Source: Ornithinibacillus californiensis (lineage in GTDB: Bacteria; Bacillota; Bacilli; Bacillales; Amphibacillaceae). From it: a stretch of 64,000 nucleotides of DNA. The notes under the pieces were generated by a model. It saw nothing but the letters and a program-made list of their open reading frames with translations. It did no database searches and was not told where the DNA came from. The stretch covers positions 155,190 through 219,189 of the forward strand of contig NZ_LDUE01000055.1 in the NCBI RefSeq assembly GCF_001038485.1. The letters run 5' to 3'. Made by a program: the position numbers and the translations under genes. Below are positions 10,109 through 18,785 of the stretch, one piece after another (within the stretch, counting starts at the first letter, position 1; the number at the start of each line of letters is the position of its first letter).

Positions 10109-10687
10109 TTATGATTCAGAAGGTTGAATTTGTTTTAGATAACTCTCTAATCGCTCAAGTGTTAGTGCCCCTTCAACAATTTCAACAATTTCCCCCTCGG
10201 GACTGATAAAAAAGGTACTTGGAATTGGACCGACTTTATACTTGTCTCTTACTACATCTTTCGTATCATGAGGAATGGGGAACGTCAGGTCATATTGATC
10301 AATGAACTTGTCAACGACAAATTCAGTCGCATCTAAACTAACGGCAATTATCTCAACACCCTTATCCTTATACTCTGGGTAAAGTTTTTGCATATATGGC
10401 ATTTCTGCTTCACAAGGTTCACACCAAGTCCCCCAGAAATTCAACATAACACCTTTTCCTTCAAAATCACTTAATCGAATAGTTTCCAAATCATTATAGT
10501 TGTTTACTTGAGTCAATTGAAAATCGGGAGCCTTATCGCCAACTTTATAGATTGTTCGGTCTGCTGTAATATTTGTCACTAACGCATATACTACTGCCAA
10601 AAGCAAGATAGCTAGTATGATGGTTCTAAAGATTAATCTATTTTTCTTTTTGTTTTTTTTCTTTAATTTTGCTTGTTCTACACTCAT
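10109..10687 (-). CDS. resA: Thiol-disulfide oxidoreductase ResA
   Basis: Membrane-anchored thioredoxin-like protein that reduces apocytochrome c cysteines so that heme can be attached. One TM anchor (about 18-37) precedes a thioredoxin fold with the redox pair Cys89/Cys92 in WCEPC, the active-site sequence characteristic of ResA, plus the cis-Pro segment GPIPSTFF. 192 aa. First gene of the resABC unit, 50 bp after rluB. Confidence 0.95.
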   Translation of the reverse strand: MSVEQAKLKKKNKKKNRLIFRTIILAILLLAVVYALVTNITADRTIYKVGDKAPDFQLTQVNNYNDLETIRLSDFEGKGVMLNFWGTWCEPCEAEMPYMQKLYPEYKDKGVEIIAVSLDATEFVVDKFIDQYDLTFPIPHDTKDVVRDKYKVGPIPSTFFISPEGEIVEIVEGALTLERLESYLKQIQPSES

Positions 10688-10737
10688 ATTATCACTCCCC
10701 GCCCCATTATATCATTATAACGTCATTGAAATTATGT

Positions 10738-11481
10738 CTAATCTTCAACAATTTGCGTAGCTAAATTGAGCATCTGCTTAACTTCTTTGGGATTTAACTT
10801 TCGATACTCCCCGATTCGCAGGCCATCCAGCGTTAATAATCCATATCGTTCACGTTTTAATTTGAGAACAGGGTATCCCAATTGTTCCATCATACGACGA
10901 ACATGTCGGTTTTTTCCTTCTCGTAATGTCAATTCAAGCACACTTACATTCTTCTTCTTATCTGTTGAAATTACGCGATAACGAATAGCCTTCAATACTT
11001 CTCCTTTATCACGTACACCTTTACGAAGTTGTGCTAGTTCAATTTTGGAAGGGATTCCTTTGATTTTAGCGACATATACTTTTTCTACACCAAACTTCGG
11101 GTGCATGATTTTATTCGCAAACTCACCATCGTTAGATAATAGAAGAATTCCTGAAGTATCATAATCCAGTCTCCCTACTGGATAAATTCTTTCCTCAACA
11201 TCTGGGAAGAAGTCAGTTACAACTTTTCTACCTTTTTCATCTTTAACACTAGATATTACTCCTCTAGGTTTATAAAGTAAATAGTAAACAGGTATCTCCT
11301 TTTCAAGTGGTATTCCCTCAACTTCTATCTTGTCATCTGGACTAACCTTTGTACCTAATTCCTTTACTACTTTATTATTTACTTTAACTTTACCTTCTAG
11401 GATAAGTTTCTCCGCTTTTCTTCTAGAGGTAACTCCGCTTTGTGCAATTACCTTCTGTAAGCGTTCATATGTATTTGACAT
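10738..11481 (-). CDS. rluB: 23S rRNA pseudouridine synthase RluB
   Basis: Forms pseudouridine in 23S rRNA (position 2605 family). An N-terminal S4 RNA-binding domain (about 4-60) precedes the catalytic domain with GRLDYDTSG, whose first Asp (near residue 106) is catalytic. Two tandem ATGs exist. I chose the second because the GGTG ribosome site has a workable spacing only to it; the first would add one Met. Gene order spmB-rluB-resA is as in B. subtilis. Confidence 0.93.
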   Translation of the reverse strand: MSNTYERLQKVIAQSGVTSRRKAEKLILEGKVKVNNKVVKELGTKVSPDDKIEVEGIPLEKEIPVYYLLYKPRGVISSVKDEKGRKVVTDFFPDVEERIYPVGRLDYDTSGILLLSNDGEFANKIMHPKFGVEKVYVAKIKGIPSKIELAQLRKGVRDKGEVLKAIRYRVISTDKKKNVSVLELTLREGKNRHVRRMMEQLGYPVLKLKRERYGLLTLDGLRIGEYRKLNPKEVKQMLNLATQIVED

Positions 11482-11519
11482 CATATCACCGATTTCTTTT
11501 CATTTTTTAACACAATAAT

Positions 11520-11542
11520 AGCGTTAACTTTATGTTAACGCT
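11520..11542 (-). terminator. Hairpin after spmB
   Basis: Perfect 9-bp stem AGCGTTAAC / GTTAACGCT with a 5-nt loop between spmB and rluB. On the minus strand it is followed by ATTATTGTG, a poor T-tract, so termination is probably partial. An operator role cannot be excluded because the sequence is palindromic. Confidence 0.45.
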
Positions 11543-11578
11543 ACATAAACGATTTTATCCAAAATACGCGTTAAGGGA

Positions 11579-12109
11579 TTAACCAAACACCAGTGTAACA
11601 ATAACTATTGCTGCTATTATACCAATCAAATCAGCTAAAAGTCCAACCTTAAGAGCATAGCCCATCTTACGTATACCCACAGCACCAAAGTAAACTGTCA
11701 AAATATACAAAGTAGTATCCGTACTCCCTTGCATCGTTGAAGCTAATCTTCCAATAAAAGAATCTGGTCCATGGGTTGCAATCAATTCTGTCGTTACTCC
11801 TAGGGCAGCAGATCCTGAAATTGGCTTAACAAGAGCTAATGGAACAATTTCTGGAGGTACTCCAAAGAATAGAAGAATTGGAGAAATCAAACCAATAATT
11901 GCATCTAAAGCTCCAGAACTTCTAAAAATGGCAATAGCTACAATCATCCCCACTAAAAAGGGAAGTAAAGAAAAGGCCATTTTAACCCCTTCTTTTCCTC
12001 CCTCGACAAACAATTCATATGATGGCACTTTTCTCCATGTTGCTACTAACAGTACGAGCATAATAAACAATGGAATAATCCATATACTTACCTGTGAGAT
12101 GAAAATCAT
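11579..12109 (-). CDS. spmB: Spore maturation protein SpmB
   Basis: Membrane protein needed with SpmA for spore core dehydration. About 176 aa, hydrophobic, nucleoside-recognition (Gate) domain family. The ATG at 12107-12109 is preferred: it has a strong GGAGG site and gives the family length (178 aa in B. subtilis). The longer upstream frame would overlap spmA. It starts one base after the spmA stop. Confidence 0.93.
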   Translation of the reverse strand: MIFISQVSIWIIPLFIMLVLLVATWRKVPSYELFVEGGKEGVKMAFSLLPFLVGMIVAIAIFRSSGALDAIIGLISPILLFFGVPPEIVPLALVKPISGSAALGVTTELIATHGPDSFIGRLASTMQGSTDTTLYILTVYFGAVGIRKMGYALKVGLLADLIGIIAAIVIVTLVFG

Positions 12110-12110
12110 T

Positions 12111-12695
12111 TTATTTCCTCCAAGTACTTCTATAATAGAAAATCCTGTCAATCATTATTGCACTCAAAGTTGAAATTAAGGTTGCTATGATTGTTGTTCC
12201 TACTATCTCTGTCGGGGAGATAGAGTCATATTGCATCCGGATAGCGATTACAGTGGTTGGTATTAAGGTTAAACTAGATGTGTTAATCGCTAGAAATGTA
12301 ATCATTGACCTCGAAGCTTCGTCAGAACCACTCAATTGTTTCATTTGTTCCATTGCTTTTATCCCCATGGGAGTTGCTGCATTTCCTAACCCAAACACAT
12401 TCGCAGTAATATTTGACAAAATATATCCTATTGCAGGGTGATCCTTTGGTATTTCAGGAAATAGTCTGACAACAATTGGTCTAAAAGCCCTTGCAAGGCC
12501 TTTTAGAATTCCTGCTTCTTCAGCAATCTTCATGATACCTAACCAAAATACCAAAACAGAGATAAGACCAATTGAGAGAGTAACAGCTTCATTGGCACTT
12601 TCAAAAATAGCCTTATTTACTTCATCCATCGTTCCATTAAACATGGCATAAACAATCCCGACGATAGCTAAGAAAGCCCAAATTATATTAACCAT
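12111..12695 (-). CDS. spmA: Spore maturation protein SpmA
   Basis: Partner of SpmB in spore dehydration, 194 aa and about five TM helices, with the Gate-domain stretch NVFGLGNAATPMGIKAMEQM (about residues 95-114). It is packed between dacB (1 bp gap) and spmB (1 bp gap), so the three are one transcript, expected to be made in the mother cell. Confidence 0.94.
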   Translation of the reverse strand: MVNIIWAFLAIVGIVYAMFNGTMDEVNKAIFESANEAVTLSIGLISVLVFWLGIMKIAEEAGILKGLARAFRPIVVRLFPEIPKDHPAIGYILSNITANVFGLGNAATPMGIKAMEQMKQLSGSDEASRSMITFLAINTSSLTLIPTTVIAIRMQYDSISPTEIVGTTIIATLISTLSAIMIDRIFYYRSTWRK

Positions 12696-12696
12696 G

Positions 12697-13797
12697 TTAC
12701 CCCACCTTAAATATTTGTTTCACTATTGAGATTAGATTAGAAAAGAATGTCTCCTCTGTATTAGGTACATCTTCTTGAAATATCGCAACCTCCATGATTT
12801 GTTGTTCATTTAAATAAACGAGCTGCTTTCCAACTATATGCTCTTCGCCTGGTAAGGATAATTCAATAGAAAGTGTTTCAATTCGGATAGATTCCATCTC
12901 CCCATCCTTCAAAGGGTATGTAGCATCATCGTGAATATAGCCTTTCGTTGATTCTTCAGGGCTAATTGGAATATTAATTATTCCCTGACCACTGAGCGGT
13001 TTCATATCAAAGTTTTTAAATCCCCATTCATACATTTGCATATGGTCACGCCAATCATCTGGTGCATCTAGAGTAACAGCAATTAAGTCCATGCCATCTT
13101 TGGTAGCTGTTGATACTAACGTTCTTCCAGTTTGTTTCGTAAAACCTGTTTTCCCGCCTGTACAATATTTATAGTAAACCGTAAGTAGCTTATTTTTATT
13201 TTTCCAGCTATATTCTCTATTATCAGATTTATAAGATTTTGTTCCTGTTATCTTCTGAAATTCTTTATCTTGCATAGCATATCGCATAAGTAACGCCATA
13301 TCATACGCCGATGAATAATGAGTTTCAGAATCAAGTCCGTGTGGATTATCAAAATGTGTATTATCCATTCCAAGCCATTTCGCTTTTTCATTCATCAGAT
13401 AAACGAACCCTTCTTCACTACCACCTACATGCTCCGCTATTGTAACAGCAGCATCATTCCCAGACCTTAACATTAATCCATAGACTAGGTCTTCCACTAC
13501 CATCTTTTCCCCTTGTTTTAGATAAATAGAAGATCCTTCTGTAAAAACTGCTCTCTCGCTAGCAGTAGCTAACTCATTCATCTTGCCTGATTCGATGGCA
13601 ACAATGGCTGTCATGATTTTTGTAATACTTGCTATATTTTGTTTCTCATGTGCATTTTTGTCAAATAGGATTCTACCTGTTGACTGCTCAATCAATACTG
13701 CGTTGTTTGCCGATACAGATGGGTTAGCATGTCCCACAATCGGTAGTGAAAAGGTAAATATGATAATAGTAATTAGGGTTATTGCAATAAAGCGCAT
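12697..13797 (-). CDS. dacB: Sporulation D-Ala-D-Ala carboxypeptidase DacB (PBP5*)
   Basis: Trims peptide side chains of spore cortex peptidoglycan. A signal peptide (about 1-24) precedes a penicillin-binding S11 domain with SxxK at 57-60 (SITK), SGN at 112-114 and KTG at 216-218, and a C-terminal beta domain. 366 aa, with spmA-spmB directly downstream as in B. subtilis. The start has a GGGGAGGAC site, and a sigma-E-like promoter lies just upstream. Confidence 0.94.
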   Translation of the reverse strand: MRFIAITLITIIIFTFSLPIVGHANPSVSANNAVLIEQSTGRILFDKNAHEKQNIASITKIMTAIVAIESGKMNELATASERAVFTEGSSIYLKQGEKMVVEDLVYGLMLRSGNDAAVTIAEHVGGSEEGFVYLMNEKAKWLGMDNTHFDNPHGLDSETHYSSAYDMALLMRYAMQDKEFQKITGTKSYKSDNREYSWKNKNKLLTVYYKYCTGGKTGFTKQTGRTLVSTATKDGMDLIAVTLDAPDDWRDHMQMYEWGFKNFDMKPLSGQGIINIPISPEESTKGYIHDDATYPLKDGEMESIRIETLSIELSLPGEEHIVGKQLVYLNEQQIMEVAIFQEDVPNTEETFFSNLISIVKQIFKVG

Positions 13798-13827
13798 CGT
13801 TTGTCCTCCCCAAAATCATGTCTATAC

Positions 13828-13855
13828 ATTTTATGCATGTACTAACTTGATATGA
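13828..13855 (-). promoter_or_regulatory. Candidate sigma-E promoter of dacB
   Basis: Minus-strand TCATATC (13849-13855), 13 bp, then CATAAAAT (13828-13835), resembling the sigma-E consensus, about 31 bp before the dacB ATG. B. subtilis dacB is sigma-E dependent, which supports the match. Confidence 0.55.
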
Positions 13856-13910
13856 TTAAAAATATACAAGCTTAAGTTTAATACTTCAAAATAACTATCT
13901 CTTACAAATC

Positions 13911-13940
13911 AAAAAACTCTCACAGAGAAATCTGTAAGAG
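13911..13940 (-). terminator. Terminator after scpB
   Basis: Minus-strand stem CTCTTACAGA / TCTGTGAGAG (13931-13940 with 13917-13926, one G-T pair), a 4-nt loop and a six-T run. It ends the scpAB transcript upstream of dacB. Confidence 0.8.
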
Positions 13941-13999
13941 TAAGAGAATAATATATTGATCTAAAAATAAGAGCGAGCTTAGTCTGGTTTGTGTATTGG

Positions 14000-14584
14000 C
14001 TAATTATTTGGCTCTTCCATTTGATTAAAGCGATCAAAAAATAAATCCGCTTCATCTTCAAACTCATCCACATCGAAATTATCTGGTAGCGGTGGAAGCT
14101 CTTCTAACGAAGTTAAACCGAAGTAGGTTAAAAAATCTTTACTTGTTCCAAACAATACTGGTCGTCCCACTCCTTCTTTACGACCAACCTCTTCAATTAA
14201 AGATCTTGCAATTAATGTCTGGACAGGACGATCACTCTTTACCCCACGTATTTCATCAATCTCCGAACGAGTGATTGGTTGTCGATAAGCGATGATCGCC
14301 AAAGTTTCTAATGCGGCCTGAGACATACGGCTTGATTGTGGAGCTTCGACTAATCGTTTGTAATATTCGCTGTGCTCTGGTTTAGTGGTAAGATGATAAA
14401 CATTTTGGGATTCCATAATCATAATTCCCCTACTAGCGTGTTCATAATCATATTTTAATTCTTCAATTAAATGCTCAATCGCTTTTTCAGAGACTTCCAT
14501 TATTTTGGCAAGTTCCTTTATGGTAATACCTTCATCCCCACATGCAAATAGGAGACCTTCTAAAATAGCTTTTACATTTTTCAT
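14000..14584 (-). CDS. scpB: Chromosome segregation protein ScpB
   Basis: Kleisin-partner winged-helix protein of the SMC-ScpAB condensin complex. 194 aa with the conserved ALETLAIIAYRQPITRSEIDEIRG segment around residues 90-115 and GRPVLFGTS near 145. The ATG at 14582-14584 is chosen because it begins one base after the scpA stop and gives the family length; upstream in-frame ATGs lie inside scpA and lack spaced ribosome sites. Confidence 0.93.
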   Translation of the reverse strand: MKNVKAILEGLLFACGDEGITIKELAKIMEVSEKAIEHLIEELKYDYEHASRGIMIMESQNVYHLTTKPEHSEYYKRLVEAPQSSRMSQAALETLAIIAYRQPITRSEIDEIRGVKSDRPVQTLIARSLIEEVGRKEGVGRPVLFGTSKDFLTYFGLTSLEELPPLPDNFDVDEFEDEADLFFDRFNQMEEPNN

Positions 14585-14585
14585 T

Positions 14586-15329
14586 CTATATTTCATCCCC
14601 TGCATAATATACATATAATGTATCTAAGTGTTTGGTCTGTTTACAAGTTACCTGATTAACTTTCATCAACTCAAGTATTGCCATAAAGGTTACAACAATA
14701 TGAGATTTAGTACGTTGCGTAAACAATTCATCAAATGTAACACCATTACGATTTGATCGTTTGACGATATTCAATACCTCTTCCATACGTTGTTCAATAG
14801 GAATCTCAGCCTTTTGAATTCTAGTGTCAAGCGGTTCCTTCCATTTCTTTCTTTCTAACATTTTCCCAAATGCACCAAGCATATCATATATAGAAATATC
14901 ACCTTGAACAACTGTCTTTTCTATGTTTAGATTGTCAAATATCACTGGGGCTCTAGTAAATGTTTGATGTGCTTCAATTTCTTTTTCTTTAAAGGTTTCT
15001 GCAGCATCCTTAAATTTTCTATATTCAATTAATCGTTGCATCAATTCTTCTCGGGGGTCTTCCATATATTCTTCATCGACTTCTTCAATTTCTTGTTTAG
15101 GAAGTAACATTTGACTTTTGATTGCTAAAAGGGTCGCAGCCATGACTAGGTATTCACTAGCAATATTAAGTTCAAGATGTTGCATCGCATGAATATAGTT
15201 CATGTATTGCTCAGTTATTTGGGCCACAGGGATGTCATAAATATCAATCTCGTAATGATTGATCAGGTGTAACAATAAATCAAGTGGTCCTTCAAATGTA
15301 TCTAATTTTACTTGATATACTTGTTCCAT
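14586..15329 (-). CDS. scpA: Chromosome segregation protein ScpA (kleisin)
   Basis: Kleisin subunit of the bacterial condensin; bridges the SMC heads. 247 aa with the diagnostic N-terminus (VKLDTFEGPLDLLLHLI), the EYLVMAATLLAIKSQMLLP helix and a C-terminal winged helix. First gene of a two-gene operon with scpB. Confidence 0.95.
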   Translation of the reverse strand: MEQVYQVKLDTFEGPLDLLLHLINHYEIDIYDIPVAQITEQYMNYIHAMQHLELNIASEYLVMAATLLAIKSQMLLPKQEIEEVDEEYMEDPREELMQRLIEYRKFKDAAETFKEKEIEAHQTFTRAPVIFDNLNIEKTVVQGDISIYDMLGAFGKMLERKKWKEPLDTRIQKAEIPIEQRMEEVLNIVKRSNRNGVTFDELFTQRTKSHIVVTFMAILELMKVNQVTCKQTKHLDTLYVYYAGDEI

Positions 15330-15487
15330 ACTTGTCGCCCTTTCCCGAAAAAATAACAGCTCGAAATTAATTTTATACGAACTTGTTTGAAACGCCTATA
15401 CACAGGGGTGGGTATTTACATAAGTTATTAACGTAAGATAAATGTTCCCCAAAACATTTATTAAAGTTTAAAAAAGGAGGAATTTTA

Positions 15488-15577
15488 ATGGGTGGAGGAT
15501 ATAATAACAGCGGAGGCTTTGCTCTAATCGTAGTATTGTTCATTCTTTTAATTATCGTTGGTGCTGCTTGGTTATAA
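15488..15577 (+). CDS. YjcZ-type sporulation-associated small membrane peptide
   Basis: A 29-aa peptide: Gly/Asn-rich head MGGGYNNSGG followed by FALIVVLFILLIIVGAAWL. This is the pattern of the YjcZ family of tiny Bacillus proteins, annotated as sporulation-associated. It has a strong AAAGGAGG site 7 nt before the ATG and is followed at once by a clear terminator, so it is a monocistronic gene. No precise function is known. Confidence 0.75.
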   Translation: MGGGYNNSGGFALIVVLFILLIIVGAAWL

Positions 15578-15606
15578 GAGCATAAGCTACGACTATTAAA
15601 GTTAAC

Positions 15607-15645
15607 AAAAATCAGCCCTATTTAAATAGTAGGGCTGATTTTTTT
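15607..15645 (+). terminator. Terminator of the YjcZ-type gene
   Basis: Long stem (AAAAATCAGCCCTA side at 15607-15620, complement at about 15629-15644) with an AT-rich loop, ending in a run of Ts on the plus strand. The symmetric A/T flanks also allow use by the convergent ribT side. Confidence 0.85.
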
Positions 15646-15684
15646 GTCTAGGAAGCTCTTCATTTCTATTCTAAGAAATTTCAC

Positions 15685-16041
15685 CTAGTCTTCTTCCCCA
15701 ATGCAATGTTCAAAATAACGTTCTACCTGCTCAACAGGTTTTAACTCATAATTGGATTCATAAAGGCTTGCAACTTCTTGAATCATTTTCTTACCAATGC
15801 CAACATTTCTGTGTGAAGGATTTACGGAGATATGTTGAATAATTGCTTGTTCACCATCAACTCGTAATCCGATTGCACCAATAATGTCATCATCTTCTTT
15901 CCATAGATAAAGATGCCAGTTTGGATTCGTCTCATACTCTTTAATCGTAGCCTGTAACTTTTTTACATCTTTTTCTTCGGGCATGAATGACAATAAACCC
16001 ATTGCAATCTTTTCCGAATTTTTCTTATATCGGTTTAACAT
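15685..16041 (-). CDS. ribT: GNAT-family protein RibT
   Basis: A 118-aa protein with the acetyl-CoA-binding GNAT core: acidic strand (DIIGAIGLRV), then HISVNPSHRNVGIGKKMI. The N-terminus MLNRYKKNSEKIAMGLLSFMPEEKD is very close to B. subtilis RibT, the last gene of the riboflavin operon, whose substrate is not established. Here ribDEBAH are absent: neighbours are scpA on one side and a membrane peptide and ppiB on the other. Start has a GAGGGG site. Confidence 0.88.
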   Translation of the reverse strand: MLNRYKKNSEKIAMGLLSFMPEEKDVKKLQATIKEYETNPNWHLYLWKEDDDIIGAIGLRVDGEQAIIQHISVNPSHRNVGIGKKMIQEVASLYESNYELKPVEQVERYFEHCIGEED

Positions 16042-16139
16042 AGATACCCCTCACTATGTATATAACTTTTGATCTAGTAGTTGTTCATTTCAATTGGAGT
16101 TCGTTATATATATTGACCTATTAATCTATATTTGTCAAT

Positions 16140-16244
16140 TTAAAAAACAAATAGAATCCAATAGGCAAATCCCCAAATAATACCTAGCACGAGTAAAATT
16201 ATAAATAGTAGGATATTTTTCTTACGTTGGTTCAAATTACTCAT
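16140..16244 (-). CDS. Small single-pass membrane peptide, function unknown
   Basis: A 34-codon frame: MSNLNQRKKN, then a hydrophobic helix ILLFIILLVLGIIWGFAYW and a short tail. A positive N-terminal patch before one helix fits an N-in membrane peptide. The AAAGGATG site overlaps the ATG, so the in-frame TTG three codons later may be the real start. It follows the metalloprotease-like gene at 16271 by 26 bp on the same strand. I do not recognise a family. Confidence 0.5.
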   Translation of the reverse strand: MSNLNQRKKNILLFIILLVLGIIWGFAYWILFVF

Positions 16245-16270
16245 CCTTTTACCATTATTGCCAATTTTTA

Positions 16271-16732
16271 CTAACTAGTATACATTTTTTTAACAATTTC
16301 ACGAATTATAATATAGCCATCCGATTCTTGCTTCCCAATCTTAAAAGGAATACAATTTATTACAAATAACCACCCATTATATAGCATGAATACTAGTGTG
16401 TATGCATTCGGTATGCTTTGATAGATGAGGTAAGAGATGAATACAATTATTGCATTTAGGAGAGGTCCCCATAATGTTATACAGACTATTTCGGATGATC
16501 TATATGGAATGGTTCGATTACTTACTGTTAATCCAGTTGTAAAAAACAACCACCCTATCTGAATGTCTATATGCTTATAATACAGTTTATAAACCTTTTT
16601 TCCTCTACCTAATAATATAGTTATCTTATCTGCTTTTACAAACACTGCACCAAGCATGTGGCCTAACTCATGAAATAGGTTGCTAATTGGTGCAACGAAA
16701 AGTACAAGGTACAATAATAAAACTGTATTCAT
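16271..16732 (-). CDS. M50-like membrane metalloprotease homologue
   Basis: A 153-aa membrane protein with HELGH at about residues 22-26 in the first helix and a later NCIPFKIGKQESDG, which has the Asn, Pro and Asp-Gly of the site-2-protease second motif with extra residues between. So the zinc-binding His/His/Asp set is present. Members of this small family are usually annotated as M50 peptidases without known substrate. It lies 21 bp after ppiB. The ribosome site (GGTACAG) is weak. Confidence 0.65.
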   Translation of the reverse strand: MNTVLLLYLVLFVAPISNLFHELGHMLGAVFVKADKITILLGRGKKVYKLYYKHIDIQIGWLFFTTGLTVSNRTIPYRSSEIVCITLWGPLLNAIIVFISYLIYQSIPNAYTLVFMLYNGWLFVINCIPFKIGKQESDGYIIIREIVKKMYTS

Positions 16733-16753
16733 CTGACTGTACCATCAATTCTC

Positions 16754-17191
16754 TTATTCAGAAAGAACCTTCACTTCTTTCATTACATCACCATTGCGCA
16801 TTGCTTTTGCGTGTTCTATTCCGGAAGTAACCTGACCGAAAACTGTATGTACGCCATTCAGATGCGGCTGAGGTTCATGAACAATAAAGAATTGAGAACC
16901 ACCAGTATCCCTACCTGCATGGGCCATCGATAGTGATCCTTCTACATGCTTATGTGGGTTATTATCTGTTTCACATTTAATGGTGTAACCAGGCCCACCA
17001 GTACCATTCCCTACTGGACATCCACCTTGACTAACAAATCCAGGAATTACACGGTGAAATGTTAAACCATTATAAAATCCTTCGTTAATTAATTTCTCAA
17101 AGTTCGCCACTGTTCCTGGTGCTTCATTTGGATACAATTCAAATTCTATTTTATTCCCATTTTCCATTAGAATATAGCCTTTTTTAGCCAT
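16754..17191 (-). CDS. ppiB: Peptidyl-prolyl cis-trans isomerase B (cyclophilin)
   Basis: Cytoplasmic proline isomerase assisting protein folding. 145 aa with the cyclophilin core: [13 protein letters not shown] (active-site Arg), [16 protein letters not shown] and [12 protein letters not shown]. Position next to lysA is the same as in B. subtilis. Confidence 0.95.
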   Translation of the reverse strand: MAKKGYILMENGNKIEFELYPNEAPGTVANFEKLINEGFYNGLTFHRVIPGFVSQGGCPVGNGTGGPGYTIKCETDNNPHKHVEGSLSMAHAGRDTGGSQFFIVHEPQPHLNGVHTVFGQVTSGIEHAKAMRNGDVMKEVKVLSE

Positions 17192-17346
17192 TTAATTCAT
17201 CTCCTATCATTTCAAAAACAAATTCATATCCTACATATCATAACATTTCTACACATCAATTTAAAGTTTATGGTCCTTTTGTATCAATATTATTGGCTTA
17301 AAAAGTATACAAAAACTAGAATAGTAACACCCTATCATAGTCCTGT

Positions 17347-18654
17347 TTATTCATAAGATAAATCATGACTTATAATATCTTCATACGTTTCTCTTCTTAT
17401 TACTAGCTTATCGATTCCATCTTCAACGAACACGACAGCAGCTCTTTGTATTCTGTTGTAGTTGCTAGCCATGGAATATCCATATGCCCCGGTGGAAAGG
17501 ATGGCAAGGATATCACCACTTGTCACTTTAGGGATAGGTAAATCCCATATCAACATATCACCAGATTCACAACACTTCCCCGCTACTGAAGCAACCGTTT
17601 CTTTCGGCTCATTAGCTCTATTTGCTAGCACTCCATGATATTTGGCTTGATATAATGCAGGGCGAATATTATCCGTCATTCCCCCGTCCACAGAAATGTA
17701 GTCACGGACACCCGGAATATGTTTTTTCGACCCTACAGTATACAATGTCACTCCTGCATCACCAACAATAGACCTTCCAGGTTCTATCCAAATCTCTGGA
17801 ATCGGGATGTTTAAATTAGAACTGTGCTCTTGTACAGTTTCAACCAGTCTTTCTACATATTCATGTAGCGGAATAGGTTGGTCATCCTTGGTATATCGAA
17901 TACCAAATCCACCACCTAAATTTAACACTTCTGGTATGTAGCCAAAATCATTTTTCCAATCCGCTAGCTTATTAAATAAAATATTTGTTGCACTTACAAA
18001 TCTGTCTGTATCAAATATTTGTGACCCAATATGGCAATGTAATCCTCTAAAGTTAACGAAAGGACTCTCATTCAGTAAATTAAATGCTTCATCTGCTTGT
18101 CCGTTATGTAGATCAAAACCAAACTTCGAGTCTTCATTTCCTGTCATTATATACTGATGTGTATTTGATTTTATTCCAGGTGTTACACGGATAATTACGT
18201 CGATAGTCTTTTTATGCTCCTGAAGAATACGAGTTAATAACTCGATCTCATAGAAATTGTCTACTACAATACAACCAATATTATGCTCGATAGCCATTTC
18301 AAGTTCACGAGGACTTTTGTTATTACCGTGCAGATGGATTTTAGCCGGTGCAATACCTGCTTGTAATGCTGTGTAGAGTTCACCTTCTGAAACAACGTCA
18401 ACAGACAGTCCCTCTTGTTTAATAACCTGTAATATTGCAATGGAAGAAAAGGCTTTACTAGCGTAAGCAACTTGAGCTTGTACCCCTAACTTGTTAAAGG
18501 TTTCAACAAAAGCCCTACATCGCTCTCGGATTATTGAAACGTCATAAACATACAGTGGTGTTCCGTATTTTTCAGCTAGTTCTACGGTGTCTAACCCACC
18601 TATTTCTAAATGACCTAATTGATTTATTTGATATGGATAATGATCCAAATTCAT
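17347..18654 (-). CDS. lysA: Diaminopimelate decarboxylase
   Basis: Last step of lysine synthesis: decarboxylates meso-diaminopimelate using pyridoxal phosphate. The PLP lysine is in YASKAF (about residue 67), HCHIGSQI and the GGGFGIRY phosphate-binding loop follow, and the CCESGD motif supplies the active-site Cys from the second subunit. The ATG at 18652-18654 is chosen over an upstream GTG because the AGGTGAG site is correctly spaced only to it. Downstream of spoVAF but separated by a terminator. Confidence 0.94.
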   Translation of the reverse strand: MNLDHYPYQINQLGHLEIGGLDTVELAEKYGTPLYVYDVSIIRERCRAFVETFNKLGVQAQVAYASKAFSSIAILQVIKQEGLSVDVVSEGELYTALQAGIAPAKIHLHGNNKSPRELEMAIEHNIGCIVVDNFYEIELLTRILQEHKKTIDVIIRVTPGIKSNTHQYIMTGNEDSKFGFDLHNGQADEAFNLLNESPFVNFRGLHCHIGSQIFDTDRFVSATNILFNKLADWKNDFGYIPEVLNLGGGFGIRYTKDDQPIPLHEYVERLVETVQEHSSNLNIPIPEIWIEPGRSIVGDAGVTLYTVGSKKHIPGVRDYISVDGGMTDNIRPALYQAKYHGVLANRANEPKETVASVAGKCCESGDMLIWDLPIPKVTSGDILAILSTGAYGYSMASNYNRIQRAAVVFVEDGIDKLVIRRETYEDIISHDLSYE

Positions 18655-18725
18655 AATTCTCACCTATTCATAAGTTATATTTAAGTAAAAGCCACTAATC
18701 ATATAAAAAATTTATCATAATCCTT

Positions 18726-18781
18726 AAAAAAACAAAAGGAATAAAACCCCCTCCTATTATGGAGAAGTCCTATTCCTTTAA
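18726..18781 (-). terminator. Terminator after spoVAF
   Basis: Minus-strand hairpin with outer stem AAAGGAAT / ATTCCTTT (18772-18779 with 18735-18742), an inner CTCC/GGAG stem and a TTTTGTTTTTTT tail. It separates the spoVA operon from lysA. Confidence 0.75.
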
Positions 18782-18785
18782 AAGT

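Noticed and set aside
18264..18470. 68-aa frame within lysA on the same strand
   Set aside because: Alternative frame inside a conserved enzyme; no independent ribosome site.
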